Assembly: GCA_019420525.1 (NCBI GenBank)
Contig: JAHZHA010000026.1
Location: 1 to 32,923 of the forward strand
Direction: 5' to 3'
Source of the DNA: Bacillota bacterium
GTDB taxonomy: Bacteria > Bacillota > Clostridia > Peptostreptococcales > Anaerovoracaceae
DNA length: 32,923 bases
In this document: positions 1-9,495 of the stretch, one piece after another
Layout: the number at the start of each line of letters is the position of its first letter
How positions within the stretch are numbered: position 1 is the stretch's first letter
Made by a program: the position numbers and the translations under genes
Notes under the pieces: generated by a model
What the model was told of the DNA's origin: nothing
Seen by the model: only the letters and a program-made list of their open reading frames with translations
Database searches by the model: none

Positions 1-561
1 AACCCGGCTGACTTCGCTACCATGGCCAGCATTCACAAGAATAAAGTCCACGGTGGGGAGCATCCTACGGTAGGACTCGTCAACATCGGCTCCGAAGAAA
101 AAAAGGGAACGACGATGCTGAAAGAGACTTATCAGCTGTTGAAAAAGAGCAACCTCAATTTTATCGGCAATGTGGAAGCGAGAGAGATTCCGTACGGTGC
201 CTGTGATGTTCTCGTATGCGACGGCTTTGTGGGGAATACGCTTCTGAAGCTCACAGAAGGGTTGAGCCTTAAAATGATGGATATCCTCAAAGACATGCTG
301 ACTGCTTCGACGATTTCAAAAATCGGAGCGGTCATGCTGTCCGGTCAGCTGAAAGAACTGAAGAAGGCGTTCGATTATTCTGAGTACGGCGGAGCGCCGA
401 TTCTCGGAGTGAGAGGGCCGGTGATAAAGATTCACGGTTCTTCCGGGGCGAATGCGGTGAAGAACGCCATCATAAAGGGTGTTCCTTTTGTAGAAAATAA
501 TGTGGTGGGAATCATTCGCGATTCCGTAATCGAGCTGGAGGAAATAACGATAAGTGAGTAG
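1..561 (+). CDS. plsX: Phosphate acyltransferase PlsX, C-terminal part (5' end outside window)
   Basis: PlsX converts acyl-ACP to acyl-phosphate, the acyl donor that PlsY uses to begin phospholipid synthesis. It is a soluble, membrane-associated enzyme. The frame is open from base 1 and gives 186 residues, somewhat over half of the roughly 330 usual for the family, so the start lies upstream of the window. Family-typical stretches are visible: a block with VGLVNIGSEEKKG near residues 26-38 and a VLVCDGFVGNTLLK segment. The methionine at base 22 is internal, not a start. The stop overlaps the GTG start of rnc, so the two are probably co-transcribed. plsY of the same pathway sits about 6.6 kb downstream. 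No acpP or fab gene lies between plsX and rnc, unlike in many Bacillota. Confidence 0.95.
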   Translation, partial: NPADFATMASIHKNKVHGGEHPTVGLVNIGSEEKKGTTMLKETYQLLKKSNLNFIGNVEAREIPYGACDVLVCDGFVGNTLLKLTEGLSLKMMDILKDMLTASTISKIGAVMLSGQLKELKKAFDYSEYGGAPILGVRGPVIKIHGSSGANAVKNAIIKGVPFVENNVVGIIRDSVIELEEITISE

Positions 562-1270
562 CAACAGCAAAGAAGAAGAAAAAGATCTTCGCAATCTTTA
601 CCGGGCGCTGGGATATGAGTTCAAAGATGAGGCCCTGATCCGGAATGCGCTAACGCACAGTTCTTATTGTTACGAACACAGGCTGAACTACAGAGAAAAT
701 AACGAACGTCTGGAATTTCTCGGCGACGCTGTGTTTGACGCGGTCATCGCAGACGAACTGTATGCGAGACTCACCGACAGAGAAGAAGGAGATCTGAGCC
801 GTCTGCGAGCTTCTATCGTCTGTGAACAGTCGCTTCTGCGCAAAGCGGAAGAACTGAAGCTGGCGGGCTATATGCGTCTGGGGCATGGAGAGCAGCTGTC
901 AGCAGGCAGCAAAAAGAAAAAATCTCTCGTCGCTGACGCTCTGGAAGCGACCATAGGAGCCGTTTATATCGACGGAGGCTGGGAAAATGTCAAAAAGCTG
1001 ATACTCAGGCTTTTCAGCGATGTCATCGACGATGCACTCAGCGGAAGACTGGAAAATGATTATAAGACGGCGATACAGGAGTTCCTGCAGTCGAAGGGAG
1101 CGGCTCATATTTCGTATCGCCTCGAGCGGGAATCCGGTCCGGATCACGATAAGACGTTTTTCGTATCTCTGCGCAATAACGGCGTAGTCATCGGAAGGGG
1201 CTCGGGAAACAGCAAAAAGCAGGCGCAGCAGAACGCCGCAAAACAGGCATTGGAAAAAATGAGAGGTTGA
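554..1270 (+). CDS. rnc: Ribonuclease III
   Basis: This is the double-strand-specific endoribonuclease that processes rRNA precursors and structured mRNAs in the cytoplasm. The 238-residue protein has the usual length. An N-terminal endonuclease domain contains the signature NERLEFLGDAV near residues 50-60, with the acidic catalytic residues, and a C-terminal double-stranded-RNA-binding domain covers about residues 165-236 (DYKTAIQEFLQ, then a Lys/Gln/Ala-rich end). The start is GTG at 554, overlapping the plsX stop by 8 bases, with GGAGG at 537-541 upstream. The smc start follows one base after the stop. The rnc-smc-ftsY order is conserved in Bacillota, which supports the call. Confidence 0.97.
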   Translation: MSSNSKEEEKDLRNLYRALGYEFKDEALIRNALTHSSYCYEHRLNYRENNERLEFLGDAVFDAVIADELYARLTDREEGDLSRLRASIVCEQSLLRKAEELKLAGYMRLGHGEQLSAGSKKKKSLVADALEATIGAVYIDGGWENVKKLILRLFSDVIDDALSGRLENDYKTAIQEFLQSKGAAHISYRLERESGPDHDKTFFVSLRNNGVVIGRGSGNSKKQAQQNAAKQALEKMRG

Positions 1271-1271
1271 A

Positions 1272-4200
1272 TTGTATTTCAAGAAGATCAGTATTCATGG
1301 CTTTAAGTCGTTTGCAGATCCGATAACGATAGAATTTGACAGAGGAATCACCTGTGTGGTAGGACCCAATGGTAGCGGAAAGAGCAATATCTTCGACGCG
1401 CTGCGCTGGGTGCTGGGCGAACAGAGCCCCAAGACACTGCGCGGGGGAAAGATGGACGAGGTGATTTTTGCCGGAACGGCCTCGAGAAAATCCAGGGGGA
1501 TGGCGGAGGTGTCTCTGCTGATCGATAACAGCGATGCCGGTCTGCCCGTGGATTTTTCCGAGGTGGAGATCACCAGGAGAATGTACCGTTCCGGCGAGAG
1601 CGAGTACTACATTAACCATTCCCGCTGCCGTCTCAGAGATATCAGGGAGCTGGTCATGGACACCGGAATCGCGGTGGACGGCTATTCTTTCATCGGCCAG
1701 GGAAAGATCGCGGAAATCGTCAGCGGCCGGCCAGAGAGTAGGCGGGAGATTTTCGAGGAAGCCGCCGGCATCATCAGATACAGAAATAAAAAAGCGGAAG
1801 CGGAAAAAAAGCTGGAAGACACCGGACGCAATCTGGATCGCGTCAACGACATCATCGCAGGTCTGGAGGAGAGGCTTCTTCCTCTGAAAGCGGAAGCGGA
1901 GCGCGCGGAATTATATCTGCGTCTCAGCCGTGAATATGCGGAGGCTGAGACAGAATTCATAGGAAAGACGATTTCCGGCGCCGAAGAGATATGCGAATCT
2001 CTGAAACAGCAGATTTCGGACGCCCGGCAGCAGATCGAGGAAGTGCGCCGGAAAAGAGAGGAAGCGGCTGCAGAAGCGGAGCGTCTTGCGGAGCAGACCG
2101 CCGGTCTCGACAGAGAAGATATGGAAGAGCGCGACCGGATGATGGCATTTGCCTCCAGGCTCAGCGAACTGAGAAACGACAGAAAATATACCGGTCAGCG
2201 GATATCGTCTCTTCAGGAACAGATCGAGAGTCTTAGCCGGGAATGCGAAGCCCTGGCGTGTGGACTGCGGGAAGAAAAAGAGAATCTTCGGATTTCAGAG
2301 CAGAGATCCGGGGAGATCAGAGCAGAGCTTGCCGGCATCAGCCGTCTTCTCGAAAGCAAAAATGCGGCTTTTATCGCGGATTCCGGCCTCCTCAGGGAAA
2401 GCGAAAAGCAGGCGGAGAAAGGAAGAGACCGGCTCTACGAAATCGGAACGGAGATCTCGTCCGTCACGGCGGAGAGCGCGGCAATGAAGAAGCTGAGAGA
2501 TTCACTGTCGGAACGCTGCCTCCGGCTGAAGGAAGGAGACAGTGAGAATCCGTCAGAAGAGATCGTTTCTTCCGAAGAGGAGGACGACGGCTTTTTCCGG
2601 AAAGAAGCGCTGCTGCGTGAAGCGGAAAAGGCGGCGGAGCAGTCAAGAGCGGAGCAAAGAGAGCGGACGGAGCGCCTCGCACAGCTGACGCGTGAACTGC
2701 AGACGGCAGTCATGGCGCTCAGCCGGAAAGAAGCGGAAAGAAGCGCTCTGCTGCATATGGAAAATACATACGAAGGATACAGCGGAGCGGTCCGGTGTGT
2801 CATGAACGAACCGGGTCTCGGCGGGATTTTCGGAACCGTAGGGGAACTGATCGAAGTGCCGGAAGGTTACGAAATTGCGGTGGAGACTGCGTTGGGAGCC
2901 CGCATGCAGAATATCGTCTGCAGGGATGATGCCAGCGCGGACAGGGCCGTCCGGCTTCTGAAGCAGAAAAAAGCCGGGCGCCTTACTTTTCTGCCTCTGT
3001 CGAGTCTCCGCGTGTCAAAGCGCAGTCCGGACCCCCGGCTCAGTCAGGAGGAAGGATTTCTGGCTGAAGCCGTGCGCTGCGTTACCATCCGCCCCGCATA
3101 TGAAATAGCGGTGGAATATCTGCTGTCAGGCGTCATCATCGTAGACAGCCTGAAGAACGCATCGAGGATTGCGGCGCGGTACAGGGGATATCGGTGCGTG
3201 ACGCTGGAGGGCGAATTGGTGAGCACTGGCGGTGCAATTACCGGTGGCTCCTACAAAAAGAGCGGCGGCGGAATTCTCGACAGAAAGAAAAGAATTTCAG
3301 ATGTCGAATCGGCGATCCGTGCAGACAGCCTCGAAAGAGACAGACTGGAACGCCTCGCGGAGGATCTGCGGGATCAGATCTCCGAAGCGGAAGCGCGGCA
3401 GAAAGATGCGAAACGAGAAGCGGAACGGCTGAAGATAGAACTCATACGCGAAAAAGAAGAGACGGCTTCCCGGGGACGTATCCGGCAAGAAATGCTGGCG
3501 CGCCGCCGCAGAATGCGTCAGGAGACAGAGCGTCTCGAAGCGGAAATCGAAAAGACCGACCGGAGGATATCCGAACTGAGATCAGAGGAAGTCCGACTGA
3601 AGGAAGAAATGGAACGTCTCAGCCGGGACGTGGGACAGCTTCTGGAAGATAACGAACAAAAAAGGAAACAACTGGAAAAATCCGGCGGAGATATAACGGA
3701 ACTGAAACTCAGAGCGGAATCTCTGAGAGGATCGCTTTCGGCGGAAGAAGCGACTGCCGGACGGATGAGAAAAGAGGAACTCCGTCTTCAGGACGAGATC
3801 TCAGATAAAGAAAAGATCCGCAAACAGTCGAAAGAGGAGCTCAGGGAAAGACAGGAAGAGGCAGAGAACATTCAGGCTCTTCTGACTTCCATGGAATCTT
3901 CGGAACGGGACGGGAGCGGACGTCTCGAAGAGATTCGCCGAAAAAAAGAAGAGAGTATGCGGCTTGCGGCGGAGCAGAATGCGCGCAGGGAAAAAAACGA
4001 GCGGACTCTCTACAAACTGGAGGCAGGATGCAGAGAGATGGAGGCCCGTCTCGGCAGAAAGGAAGAGCAGATTCGCCGGCTGAAAGACAGACTCTGGGAC
4101 GAGTTCGAAATGACGTATCCGGAGATTTCCGGGCGTTTCCGTCCGTCTTTTTCGTCGGCGGAGGAAGCGGCAAGGCGTTCCGGTGAACTGAAGCGCCGCC

Positions 4201-4826
4201 TGAAGGAAATGGGCGGTGTGAATACGGGGGCTGCAGCCGAATACGAAGAGGTAAGAAGCAGATACGAATTCCTCGCCGGCCAGCGCAGCGATCTGACAGA
4301 AGCCGCGGAATCTCTCGGAAAAATCATACGGGAAACGGACCGGAAGATAAGAAGCGATTTTCAGAAGACGTTCCGTCAGATTCAGTCTCATTTCAAGGAC
4401 GTGTTTTCTGAACTGTTCGGCGGAGGTACGGCAAAACTGATTCTCACCGGCGATGATCCGCTGAGTGCCGAGATCGCTATCACGGCTCAGCCTCCGGGGA
4501 AAAAACTGCAGAATATGAATCTGCTTTCCGGCGGCGAGAAGACAATGACGGCCGTGGCTCTGATGTTTGCGGTCCTGAAAGCGAAACCGGCGCCTTTCTG
4601 CATTCTGGATGAGGTGGAGGCCGCTCTGGATGAGGCAAACATTGAGAGGTTTTCCGCTTATCTCGAAAATTTCAAAGGCGTGCAGTTTGTCCTGGTAACG
4701 CATCAGAAAGTCACCATGGAACACGCCGACGCGCTCTACGGTGTTACCATGCCGGAGAAAGGCATCTCTCAGGTTCTTTCTCTCAGTCTCAGGGACACGA
4801 AACGGATCGCAGAAGAGATGACATGA
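1272..4826 (+). CDS. smc: Chromosome segregation ATPase SMC
   Basis: SMC is the core of bacterial condensin. It dimerises, binds DNA with ScpA and ScpB, and organises newly replicated chromosomes. The 1184-residue product is full length. The N-terminal head has Walker A GPNGSGKSN (residues 31-39). Two long Glu/Arg/Lys-rich coiled coils flank a hinge at roughly residues 505-650, recognisable by GGAITGGSYKKSGGG at its end. The C-terminal head has signature motif LLSGGEK and Walker B FCILDEVEAALDEAN. The start is TTG at 1272 with GAGAGG five bases upstream, giving MYFKKISIHGFKSF, the canonical beginning. Spacing to rnc is one base. The coiled coils produce several long but spurious antisense ORFs. 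Confidence 0.98.
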   Translation: MYFKKISIHGFKSFADPITIEFDRGITCVVGPNGSGKSNIFDALRWVLGEQSPKTLRGGKMDEVIFAGTASRKSRGMAEVSLLIDNSDAGLPVDFSEVEITRRMYRSGESEYYINHSRCRLRDIRELVMDTGIAVDGYSFIGQGKIAEIVSGRPESRREIFEEAAGIIRYRNKKAEAEKKLEDTGRNLDRVNDIIAGLEERLLPLKAEAERAELYLRLSREYAEAETEFIGKTISGAEEICESLKQQISDARQQIEEVRRKREEAAAEAERLAEQTAGLDREDMEERDRMMAFASRLSELRNDRKYTGQRISSLQEQIESLSRECEALACGLREEKENLRISEQRSGEIRAELAGISRLLESKNAAFIADSGLLRESEKQAEKGRDRLYEIGTEISSVTAESAAMKKLRDSLSERCLRLKEGDSENPSEEIVSSEEEDDGFFRKEALLREAEKAAEQSRAEQRERTERLAQLTRELQTAVMALSRKEAERSALLHMENTYEGYSGAVRCVMNEPGLGGIFGTVGELIEVPEGYEIAVETALGARMQNIVCRDDASADRAVRLLKQKKAGRLTFLPLSSLRVSKRSPDPRLSQEEGFLAEAVRCVTIRPAYEIAVEYLLSGVIIVDSLKNASRIAARYRGYRCVTLEGELVSTGGAITGGSYKKSGGGILDRKKRISDVESAIRADSLERDRLERLAEDLRDQISEAEARQKDAKREAERLKIELIREKEETASRGRIRQEMLARRRRMRQETERLEAEIEKTDRRISELRSEEVRLKEEMERLSRDVGQLLEDNEQKRKQLEKSGGDITELKLRAESLRGSLSAEEATAGRMRKEELRLQDEISDKEKIRKQSKEELRERQEEAENIQALLTSMESSERDGSGRLEEIRRKKEESMRLAAEQNARREKNERTLYKLEAGCREMEARLGRKEEQIRRLKDRLWDEFEMTYPEISGRFRPSFSSAEEAARRSGELKRRLKEMGGVNTGAAAEYEEVRSRYEFLAGQRSDLTEAAESLGKIIRETDRKIRSDFQKTFRQIQSHFKDVFSELFGGGTAKLILTGDDPLSAEIAITAQPPGKKLQNMNLLSGGEKTMTAVALMFAVLKAKPAPFCILDEVEAALDEANIERFSAYLENFKGVQFVLVTHQKVTMEHADALYGVTMPEKGISQVLSLSLRDTKRIAEEMT

Positions 4827-4869
4827 AGCGCAGCGCCGCTTCAGCAGATATATCAGGAGGATTGAAAGA

Positions 4870-5799
4870 ATGGCATTTGGAGAAAAGAAATCGTTTTTTG
4901 GACGTCTGAAAGAAGGACTGACGAAGACGAAAGATAATATGATGGGGAAGATCGAAGATGTGATTTTTCAGCGGCCTGAGATCGACGAAGATATGATCGA
5001 AGAGCTGGAAGAGACGCTGATCCTTTCCGATATCGGTATGGAGACGACGGAAAAAATTATCGACCGTCTCAGAAAAGACATCAAGACGGAAAAACTCGAT
5101 ACGCCGGATAAAGTGATGAATCAGATACGCAAAATCATAACCGATCTGATCGTAAAGGACACCGGCTATCAGCTGTCCTCCGCCGTGCCTCTCGTGATTC
5201 TCATGATCGGCGTCAACGGCTCGGGAAAGACGACTTCCATCGCCAAGATCGCACATATGATGAAGCAGGAGGGAAAGAGTGTCATGCTGGCGGCGGCCGA
5301 TACTTTCCGTGCGGCAGCTATCGAACAGCTTGAGATCTGGGGCAAACGGGTCGGAGTGCCCGTCATCCGCCACCAGGAGGGGGCTGATCCGTCTGCGGTG
5401 ATTTACGATGCCATCAAATCGGCTCAGGCCAAAAACATCGACGTTCTGATCTGCGATACGGCGGGAAGACTGCAGAATAAAAAGAATCTGATGCAGGAAC
5501 TGGAAAAGATGAACAAAATCATCGACCGGGAATTTCCCGAGGCAGACAGAGAGACACTCCTCGTCCTCGATGCCGCTACGGGTAAAAATGCTGTTTCACA
5601 GGCGAAAGAATTTGGCAGCATCGCGAAGCTCACAGGCATCGTACTGACAAAGCTGGACGGTACGGCGAAGGGCGGAATCGTCATCACACTGGCGGATGAA
5701 TTTGACGTGCCGGTGAAATTTATCGGCGTGGGCGAAGGCATGGACGATCTTCAGGTATTTGATCCGGAGATGTTCGCCGGAGCGCTGTTTGAAAAATAG
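4870..5799 (+). CDS. ftsY: Signal recognition particle receptor FtsY
   Basis: FtsY is the membrane-associated SRP receptor GTPase. It pairs with Ffh to deliver ribosome-nascent-chain complexes to the Sec translocon. The 309-residue protein is the short, NG-only form common in Bacillota, without a long acidic A domain. An N helical bundle covers about residues 1-95. The G domain has GVNGSGKTT (114-122), DTAGR near residue 197, and TKLDGTAKGG toward the end. The ATG at 4870 follows AGGAGG (4855-4860) by nine bases. It lies 43 bases after smc and 25 bases before der, consistent with one operon. Confidence 0.97.
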   Translation: MAFGEKKSFFGRLKEGLTKTKDNMMGKIEDVIFQRPEIDEDMIEELEETLILSDIGMETTEKIIDRLRKDIKTEKLDTPDKVMNQIRKIITDLIVKDTGYQLSSAVPLVILMIGVNGSGKTTSIAKIAHMMKQEGKSVMLAAADTFRAAAIEQLEIWGKRVGVPVIRHQEGADPSAVIYDAIKSAQAKNIDVLICDTAGRLQNKKNLMQELEKMNKIIDREFPEADRETLLVLDAATGKNAVSQAKEFGSIAKLTGIVLTKLDGTAKGGIVITLADEFDVPVKFIGVGEGMDDLQVFDPEMFAGALFEK

Positions 5800-5824
5800 A
5801 TTGCAGAATAAGGAGATCAGTTTT

Positions 5825-7153
5825 ATGAGCAAACCGATTGTTGCCGTCGTAGGCCGTCCAAATGTGGGCAAATCGACGCTTTTCAACAAAATCGTCGGAA
5901 GCCGGGTATCGATTGTCGAAGATACACCGGGCGTGACGAGAGACCGTATTTACGCGGAAGCCGAATGGAGCGGAGCATCTTTTATTCTCATCGATACCGG
6001 GGGCATCGAGCCGGATTCCGATGACATCATCCTCTCACAGATGAGAGAGCAGGCTCAGATCGCCATCGATACGGCGGACGTCATCATATTTATCGTCGAC
6101 GGAAGAGCCGGCCTGACGGCAGCTGACAGAGAAGTCGGAGAAATGCTGAGAAAGACAGGCCGCGACGTGATTCTGGCGGCAAATAAGGTGGATACACCGA
6201 AGCTTCCAGACGGGTTTTACGATTTTTATGAACTGGGACTGGGGGAACCGATCCCCATCTCCGCTTCCAATATGCTGAATCTTGGGGATCTTCTCGACAT
6301 CGTCGTGGGCGAATTTCCGAAAGGAGATCACGAGGAAGAAGAGGACGAGGACATTAAAATCGCCGTCATCGGAAAGCCGAATGTGGGAAAGTCGTCTCTC
6401 GTCAATGCCATGATCGGAGAGGAACGCGTGATCGTCAGCGACATCGCCGGCACCACCAGAGATTCCATCGACACGCCTTTTGAACACGAAGGGCAGAAAT
6501 ATACGCTGATCGATACCGCCGGCATTCGCCGGAGAAAAAAAGTGACCGAAGATATCGAGCGTTTCAGCGTCATCCGTGCCATCGCAGCCATTGAACGAAG
6601 CGATGTCTGCATCGTCATGATCGATGCGCAGGAAGGAGTCTCCGAGCAGGACAAAAAGATCGCGGGACTGGCTCACGAAGCGGGAAAGGGCATTATCGTA
6701 GCGGTGAATAAATGGGATCTGATCGAAAAGGATACGCACACCATGAAACGTTTCGAAAAAGAGATCCGCCAGGAACTCTCGTTCATGCCGTATGCGCCGC
6801 TGCTCTTTATTTCCGTAAAGACCGGTCAGCGAATGATGAACGTGCTGAATCTGGCGAAGGAAGTGGCAGAACAGCGCGCGATGCGCATTCCGACGGGACA
6901 GCTCAATGCCATCATCGCAGATGCCACGCTGATGAAACAGCCGCCTTCCGATAAGGGCAAGAAGCTGAAGATCTATTATGTGACACAGGTAGGAGTAAAA
7001 CCTCCGCTTTTCTCTTTCAAAGTCAACAAGAGGGAGCTCATGCATTTTTCCTATTCACGTTACCTGGAGAATCAGCTGAGAGAAAATTTCAAATTTACGG
7101 GAACATCGATCAAATTCGTGTTCAGAGAAAAAGGAGAGAATGAACTTGAATAA
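5825..7153 (+). CDS. der: Ribosome assembly GTPase Der (EngA)
   Basis: Der is an essential tandem-GTPase factor for maturation of the 50S ribosomal subunit. From ATG 5825 it encodes 442 residues, typical for the family. The first G domain begins with GRPNVGKS (residues 10-17) and carries DTGG and NKVD motifs. The second G domain has GKPNVGKSS, DTAGIRRRKK and NKWD. A KH-like C-terminal domain follows. An acidic linker (EEEEDED) joins the G domains. A longer reading to 5759 would overlap ftsY and lacks a ribosome site, whereas AAGGAG at 5810-5815 fits the chosen start. The 3' end overlaps plsY by 14 bases. Confidence 0.97.
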   Translation: MSKPIVAVVGRPNVGKSTLFNKIVGSRVSIVEDTPGVTRDRIYAEAEWSGASFILIDTGGIEPDSDDIILSQMREQAQIAIDTADVIIFIVDGRAGLTAADREVGEMLRKTGRDVILAANKVDTPKLPDGFYDFYELGLGEPIPISASNMLNLGDLLDIVVGEFPKGDHEEEEDEDIKIAVIGKPNVGKSSLVNAMIGEERVIVSDIAGTTRDSIDTPFEHEGQKYTLIDTAGIRRRKKVTEDIERFSVIRAIAAIERSDVCIVMIDAQEGVSEQDKKIAGLAHEAGKGIIVAVNKWDLIEKDTHTMKRFEKEIRQELSFMPYAPLLFISVKTGQRMMNVLNLAKEVAEQRAMRIPTGQLNAIIADATLMKQPPSDKGKKLKIYYVTQVGVKPPLFSFKVNKRELMHFSYSRYLENQLRENFKFTGTSIKFVFREKGENELE

Positions 7154-7778
7154 CAGCATGGAGATTCTCTGGCTGGTGCTCCTTACCGTCATCAGCTATT
7201 TTATCGGAAACATTTCTCCGGCGACGATCATGGGGAAAATTTACGGTGTGGACATCCGGAAAGCGGGCAGCGGGAATCCCGGAACGACGAATGTTCTGCG
7301 CACCCTCGGCAAAAAAGCGGCGGCCTGCACGCTTCTCGTGGACGTTCTGAAAGGATTCCTGCCGACGTTTCTGGCGGGACTTTTCGTCTCAGACCTTGCG
7401 GCGATTCTCTGCGCTACAGGAGCGCTTGTCGGGCATATGTGGCCCGTCTGCTTCCGGTTTCAGGGAGGTAAAGGTGTCGCTACCGGATTCGGCGCCGCGC
7501 TGGCCATCGACTGGAGAGTAGGGCTTTTGGCGCTGCTCTTTGCAGCTCTCGGCGTTCTGGTGACGAAGCGGATGTCCTGCGGCTCGGTTGCGGCAGCAGT
7601 CTCATTCCCGATACTGGTATATATTTTCATATCCCGGGCTGACGGCAGCATGGGATGGGAATATATCTGGGCGGCCGCGATGGGTCTGCTGATTATCTGG
7701 CGCCACAGAACAAACATACTGCGGATTATTCATGGCGAGGAACCGGCCCTGACTTTTTTCAGCGGCAGAAAGTCCTGA
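7140..7778 (+). CDS. plsY: Glycerol-3-phosphate acyltransferase PlsY
   Basis: PlsY is an integral membrane enzyme that transfers the acyl group of acyl-phosphate (made by PlsX) to the sn-1 position of glycerol-3-phosphate. The 212-residue protein has about five hydrophobic segments and the family motifs: GSGNPGTTN near residues 43-51 and GHMWPVCFRFQGGKGVATGFG near residues 98-118, the substrate-binding regions. The ATG lies inside the end of der, preceded by AAGGAG, suggesting translational coupling. Its substrate glycerol-3-phosphate is produced by the product of the next gene, gpsA, so the neighbourhood is functionally coherent. Confidence 0.97.
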   Translation: MNLNNSMEILWLVLLTVISYFIGNISPATIMGKIYGVDIRKAGSGNPGTTNVLRTLGKKAAACTLLVDVLKGFLPTFLAGLFVSDLAAILCATGALVGHMWPVCFRFQGGKGVATGFGAALAIDWRVGLLALLFAALGVLVTKRMSCGSVAAAVSFPILVYIFISRADGSMGWEYIWAAAMGLLIIWRHRTNILRIIHGEEPALTFFSGRKS

Positions 7779-7892
7779 TTCTGCAGGAACGCAGTTTAGA
7801 TAATCTATCTCTGGGAAGCGCTGACGCCGTCCGGACAGAGGTCTGCCGGGATGCGCCGGCGCAGAGGAATACAAAGGAGCGGTAATACGGAA

Positions 7893-8891
7893 ATGAGTGT
7901 GAAAAAAGTTGCGGTCCTCGGCGCGGGAAGCTGGGGAACGGCGCTGGCTATGTCACTGGCGCGCAGCGGCCGCGAAGTCAGTCTCTGGGGGAGAAATCAC
8001 GAATCCATGCAGGAAATGGAACACAGCCGTGAAAACAGGAAATATCTTCCGGACGTCAGGCTTCCCGACGGAATACGCTGCACGTCCGATGCCGGAGAAG
8101 CTTTAAAGGATGTGTGTGCAGCGGTATATGTCGTGCCCGCCCAGGCATTCCGGAGCTGTTTTGAATCGACCAACGAATACCTTCCTCAGGGCGTACCTGT
8201 GGTAAACTGCGCGAAAGGGGTGGAGAGAGGAACGCACATGCTCATCTCTCAGATCGCAGAACAGATCCGTCCCGGCGTCAGGTTTGCGGCGCTGTCGGGT
8301 CCTTCTCATGCGGAAGAACTGGCGCGCGCTCTGCCCACGATGCTGACGGCGGCATCCAAAGATGAAGAGACGGCCGTCTTTGTGCAGGATCTGTTCATGA
8401 CGGACGGACTCCGTGTTTATACATCGGATGACGTTGTCGGTACGGAAATAGGAGGAGCGCTGAAAAATATCATCGCTCTCGGAGCCGGAATTTCCGACGG
8501 AATGGGCTACGGAGACAACGCCAAGGCTGCGCTGATGACCAGAGGGCTGACGGAGATCGCAAGACTGGGCGTGGAGATGGGCGCTGAAAGGAATACGTTC
8601 ATGGGACTTTCCGGAGTAGGGGATCTCATCGTCACATGTACCAGCATGCACAGCCGCAACAGGCGCTGCGGCATCATGATCGGAGAAGGAATGGAGCCGG
8701 AAGAGGCCACCAATCGGGTAGGTATGGTGGTGGAAGGCATGTACACGACGGAAGCCGCTTATGAACTGGCCAAAGCCCACGGTGTGGAGATGCCGATTAC
8801 AGAGCAGATTTACCGCGTCATACGCGGAGAGGTGCCTGCCGCTGCTGCGGTGGATCTTCTCATGGGCAGAAAGCGGAAAAAAGAAGACTGA
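7893..8891 (+). CDS. gpsA: NAD(P)-dependent glycerol-3-phosphate dehydrogenase
   Basis: GpsA reduces dihydroxyacetone phosphate to sn-glycerol-3-phosphate, the backbone for PlsY. From ATG 7893 the protein has 332 residues, the family norm. The nucleotide-binding motif GAGSWGTALA lies at residues 9-18. The catalytic-lysine region is NCAKG near residues 107-111, and a second conserved region is GLSGVGDLIVTCTS in the C-terminal helical domain. The longer frame to 7851 is rejected because AAAGGAG at 7874-7880 fits the inner ATG and the canonical N terminus begins there. A 114-base gap separates it from plsY. A hairpin terminator follows at about 8927. Confidence 0.96.
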   Translation: MSVKKVAVLGAGSWGTALAMSLARSGREVSLWGRNHESMQEMEHSRENRKYLPDVRLPDGIRCTSDAGEALKDVCAAVYVVPAQAFRSCFESTNEYLPQGVPVVNCAKGVERGTHMLISQIAEQIRPGVRFAALSGPSHAEELARALPTMLTAASKDEETAVFVQDLFMTDGLRVYTSDDVVGTEIGGALKNIIALGAGISDGMGYGDNAKAALMTRGLTEIARLGVEMGAERNTFMGLSGVGDLIVTCTSMHSRNRRCGIMIGEGMEPEEATNRVGMVVEGMYTTEAAYELAKAHGVEMPITEQIYRVIRGEVPAAAAVDLLMGRKRKKED

Positions 8892-8926
8892 GGCATCATT
8901 CAGAACGGTGAAAAAACATAGAAAGA

Positions 8927-8954
8927 AAAGGTCCGGCAGGCGCCGGGCCTTTTC
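8927..8954 (+). terminator. Rho-independent terminator after gpsA
   Basis: A GC-rich stem, AAGGTCCGGC with GCCGGGCCTT, has a three-base loop and one G-U pair, and ends in a short T run. It sits between gpsA and the DUF523 gene and probably ends the housekeeping operon. A leaky terminator is also possible because the next gene lies only about 20 bases further on. Confidence 0.7.
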
Positions 8955-8976
8955 ACAACAAGAGAGGAAATTGAAG

Positions 8977-9417
8977 ATGAACATACTTGTGAGCGCGTGT
9001 CTTCTCGGCGTCAGCTGCCGCTATGACGGGAAGCATAACTATTGCCCGGAACTCGGACGGATTGCGAAAGAACACACGCTGATACCCGTTTGCCCGGAAT
9101 CGTACGGCGGACTGCCTGTTCCGCGGGATCCGGCGGAGATACGGGAAGACCGGGTAATCATGAAATCAGGAAAGGACGTCACCGCAGAATTTCAGCGGGG
9201 CGCCGGCTGCATGATGCAGCTGACCGACTTTTTCAGCTGTGAGATGGCGATTCTGAAAGAGCGCAGTCCTTCCTGCGGCAGCGGCAAGATATATGACGGA
9301 ACGTTTTCGAAGACCCTCACAGACGGAGAGGGCATCTTCGCACGCCTCGTCAGAGAAGCGGGGATTCGGATCATCGGAGAATCTGAAATTCCCGTCGTTT
9401 TTCCTGCTGAGGAATAA
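8977..9417 (+). CDS. DUF523 family protein
   Basis: The 146-residue product matches the small DUF523 family, whose biochemical role is not established. Hallmarks are the N terminus with SACLLGVSCRYDG (residues 5-17), CPE motifs in the first half, and LKERSPSCGSGKIYDG (about residues 91-106), all rich in conserved Cys and Asp. The ATG at 8977 is chosen because the conserved N terminus begins there and AGAGGAAA lies just upstream. The longer frame to 8761 runs through the end of gpsA. It lies downstream of a likely terminator and converges on spoIVA, the two 3' ends being 78 bases apart. Confidence 0.88.
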   Translation: MNILVSACLLGVSCRYDGKHNYCPELGRIAKEHTLIPVCPESYGGLPVPRDPAEIREDRVIMKSGKDVTAEFQRGAGCMMQLTDFFSCEMAILKERSPSCGSGKIYDGTFSKTLTDGEGIFARLVREAGIRIIGESEIPVVFPAEE

Positions 9418-9495
9418 ACGCGGAACGCCGTCAGCAGCCACATTGGAGACGGGCAGCCGGAAATCCGCGCGGAGCCCGAAAGAAGTCTCCGGAGG

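Noticed and set aside
3801..4724. 307-codon antisense frame inside smc
   Set aside because: It is opposite the SMC coiled coil and head, with no family features.
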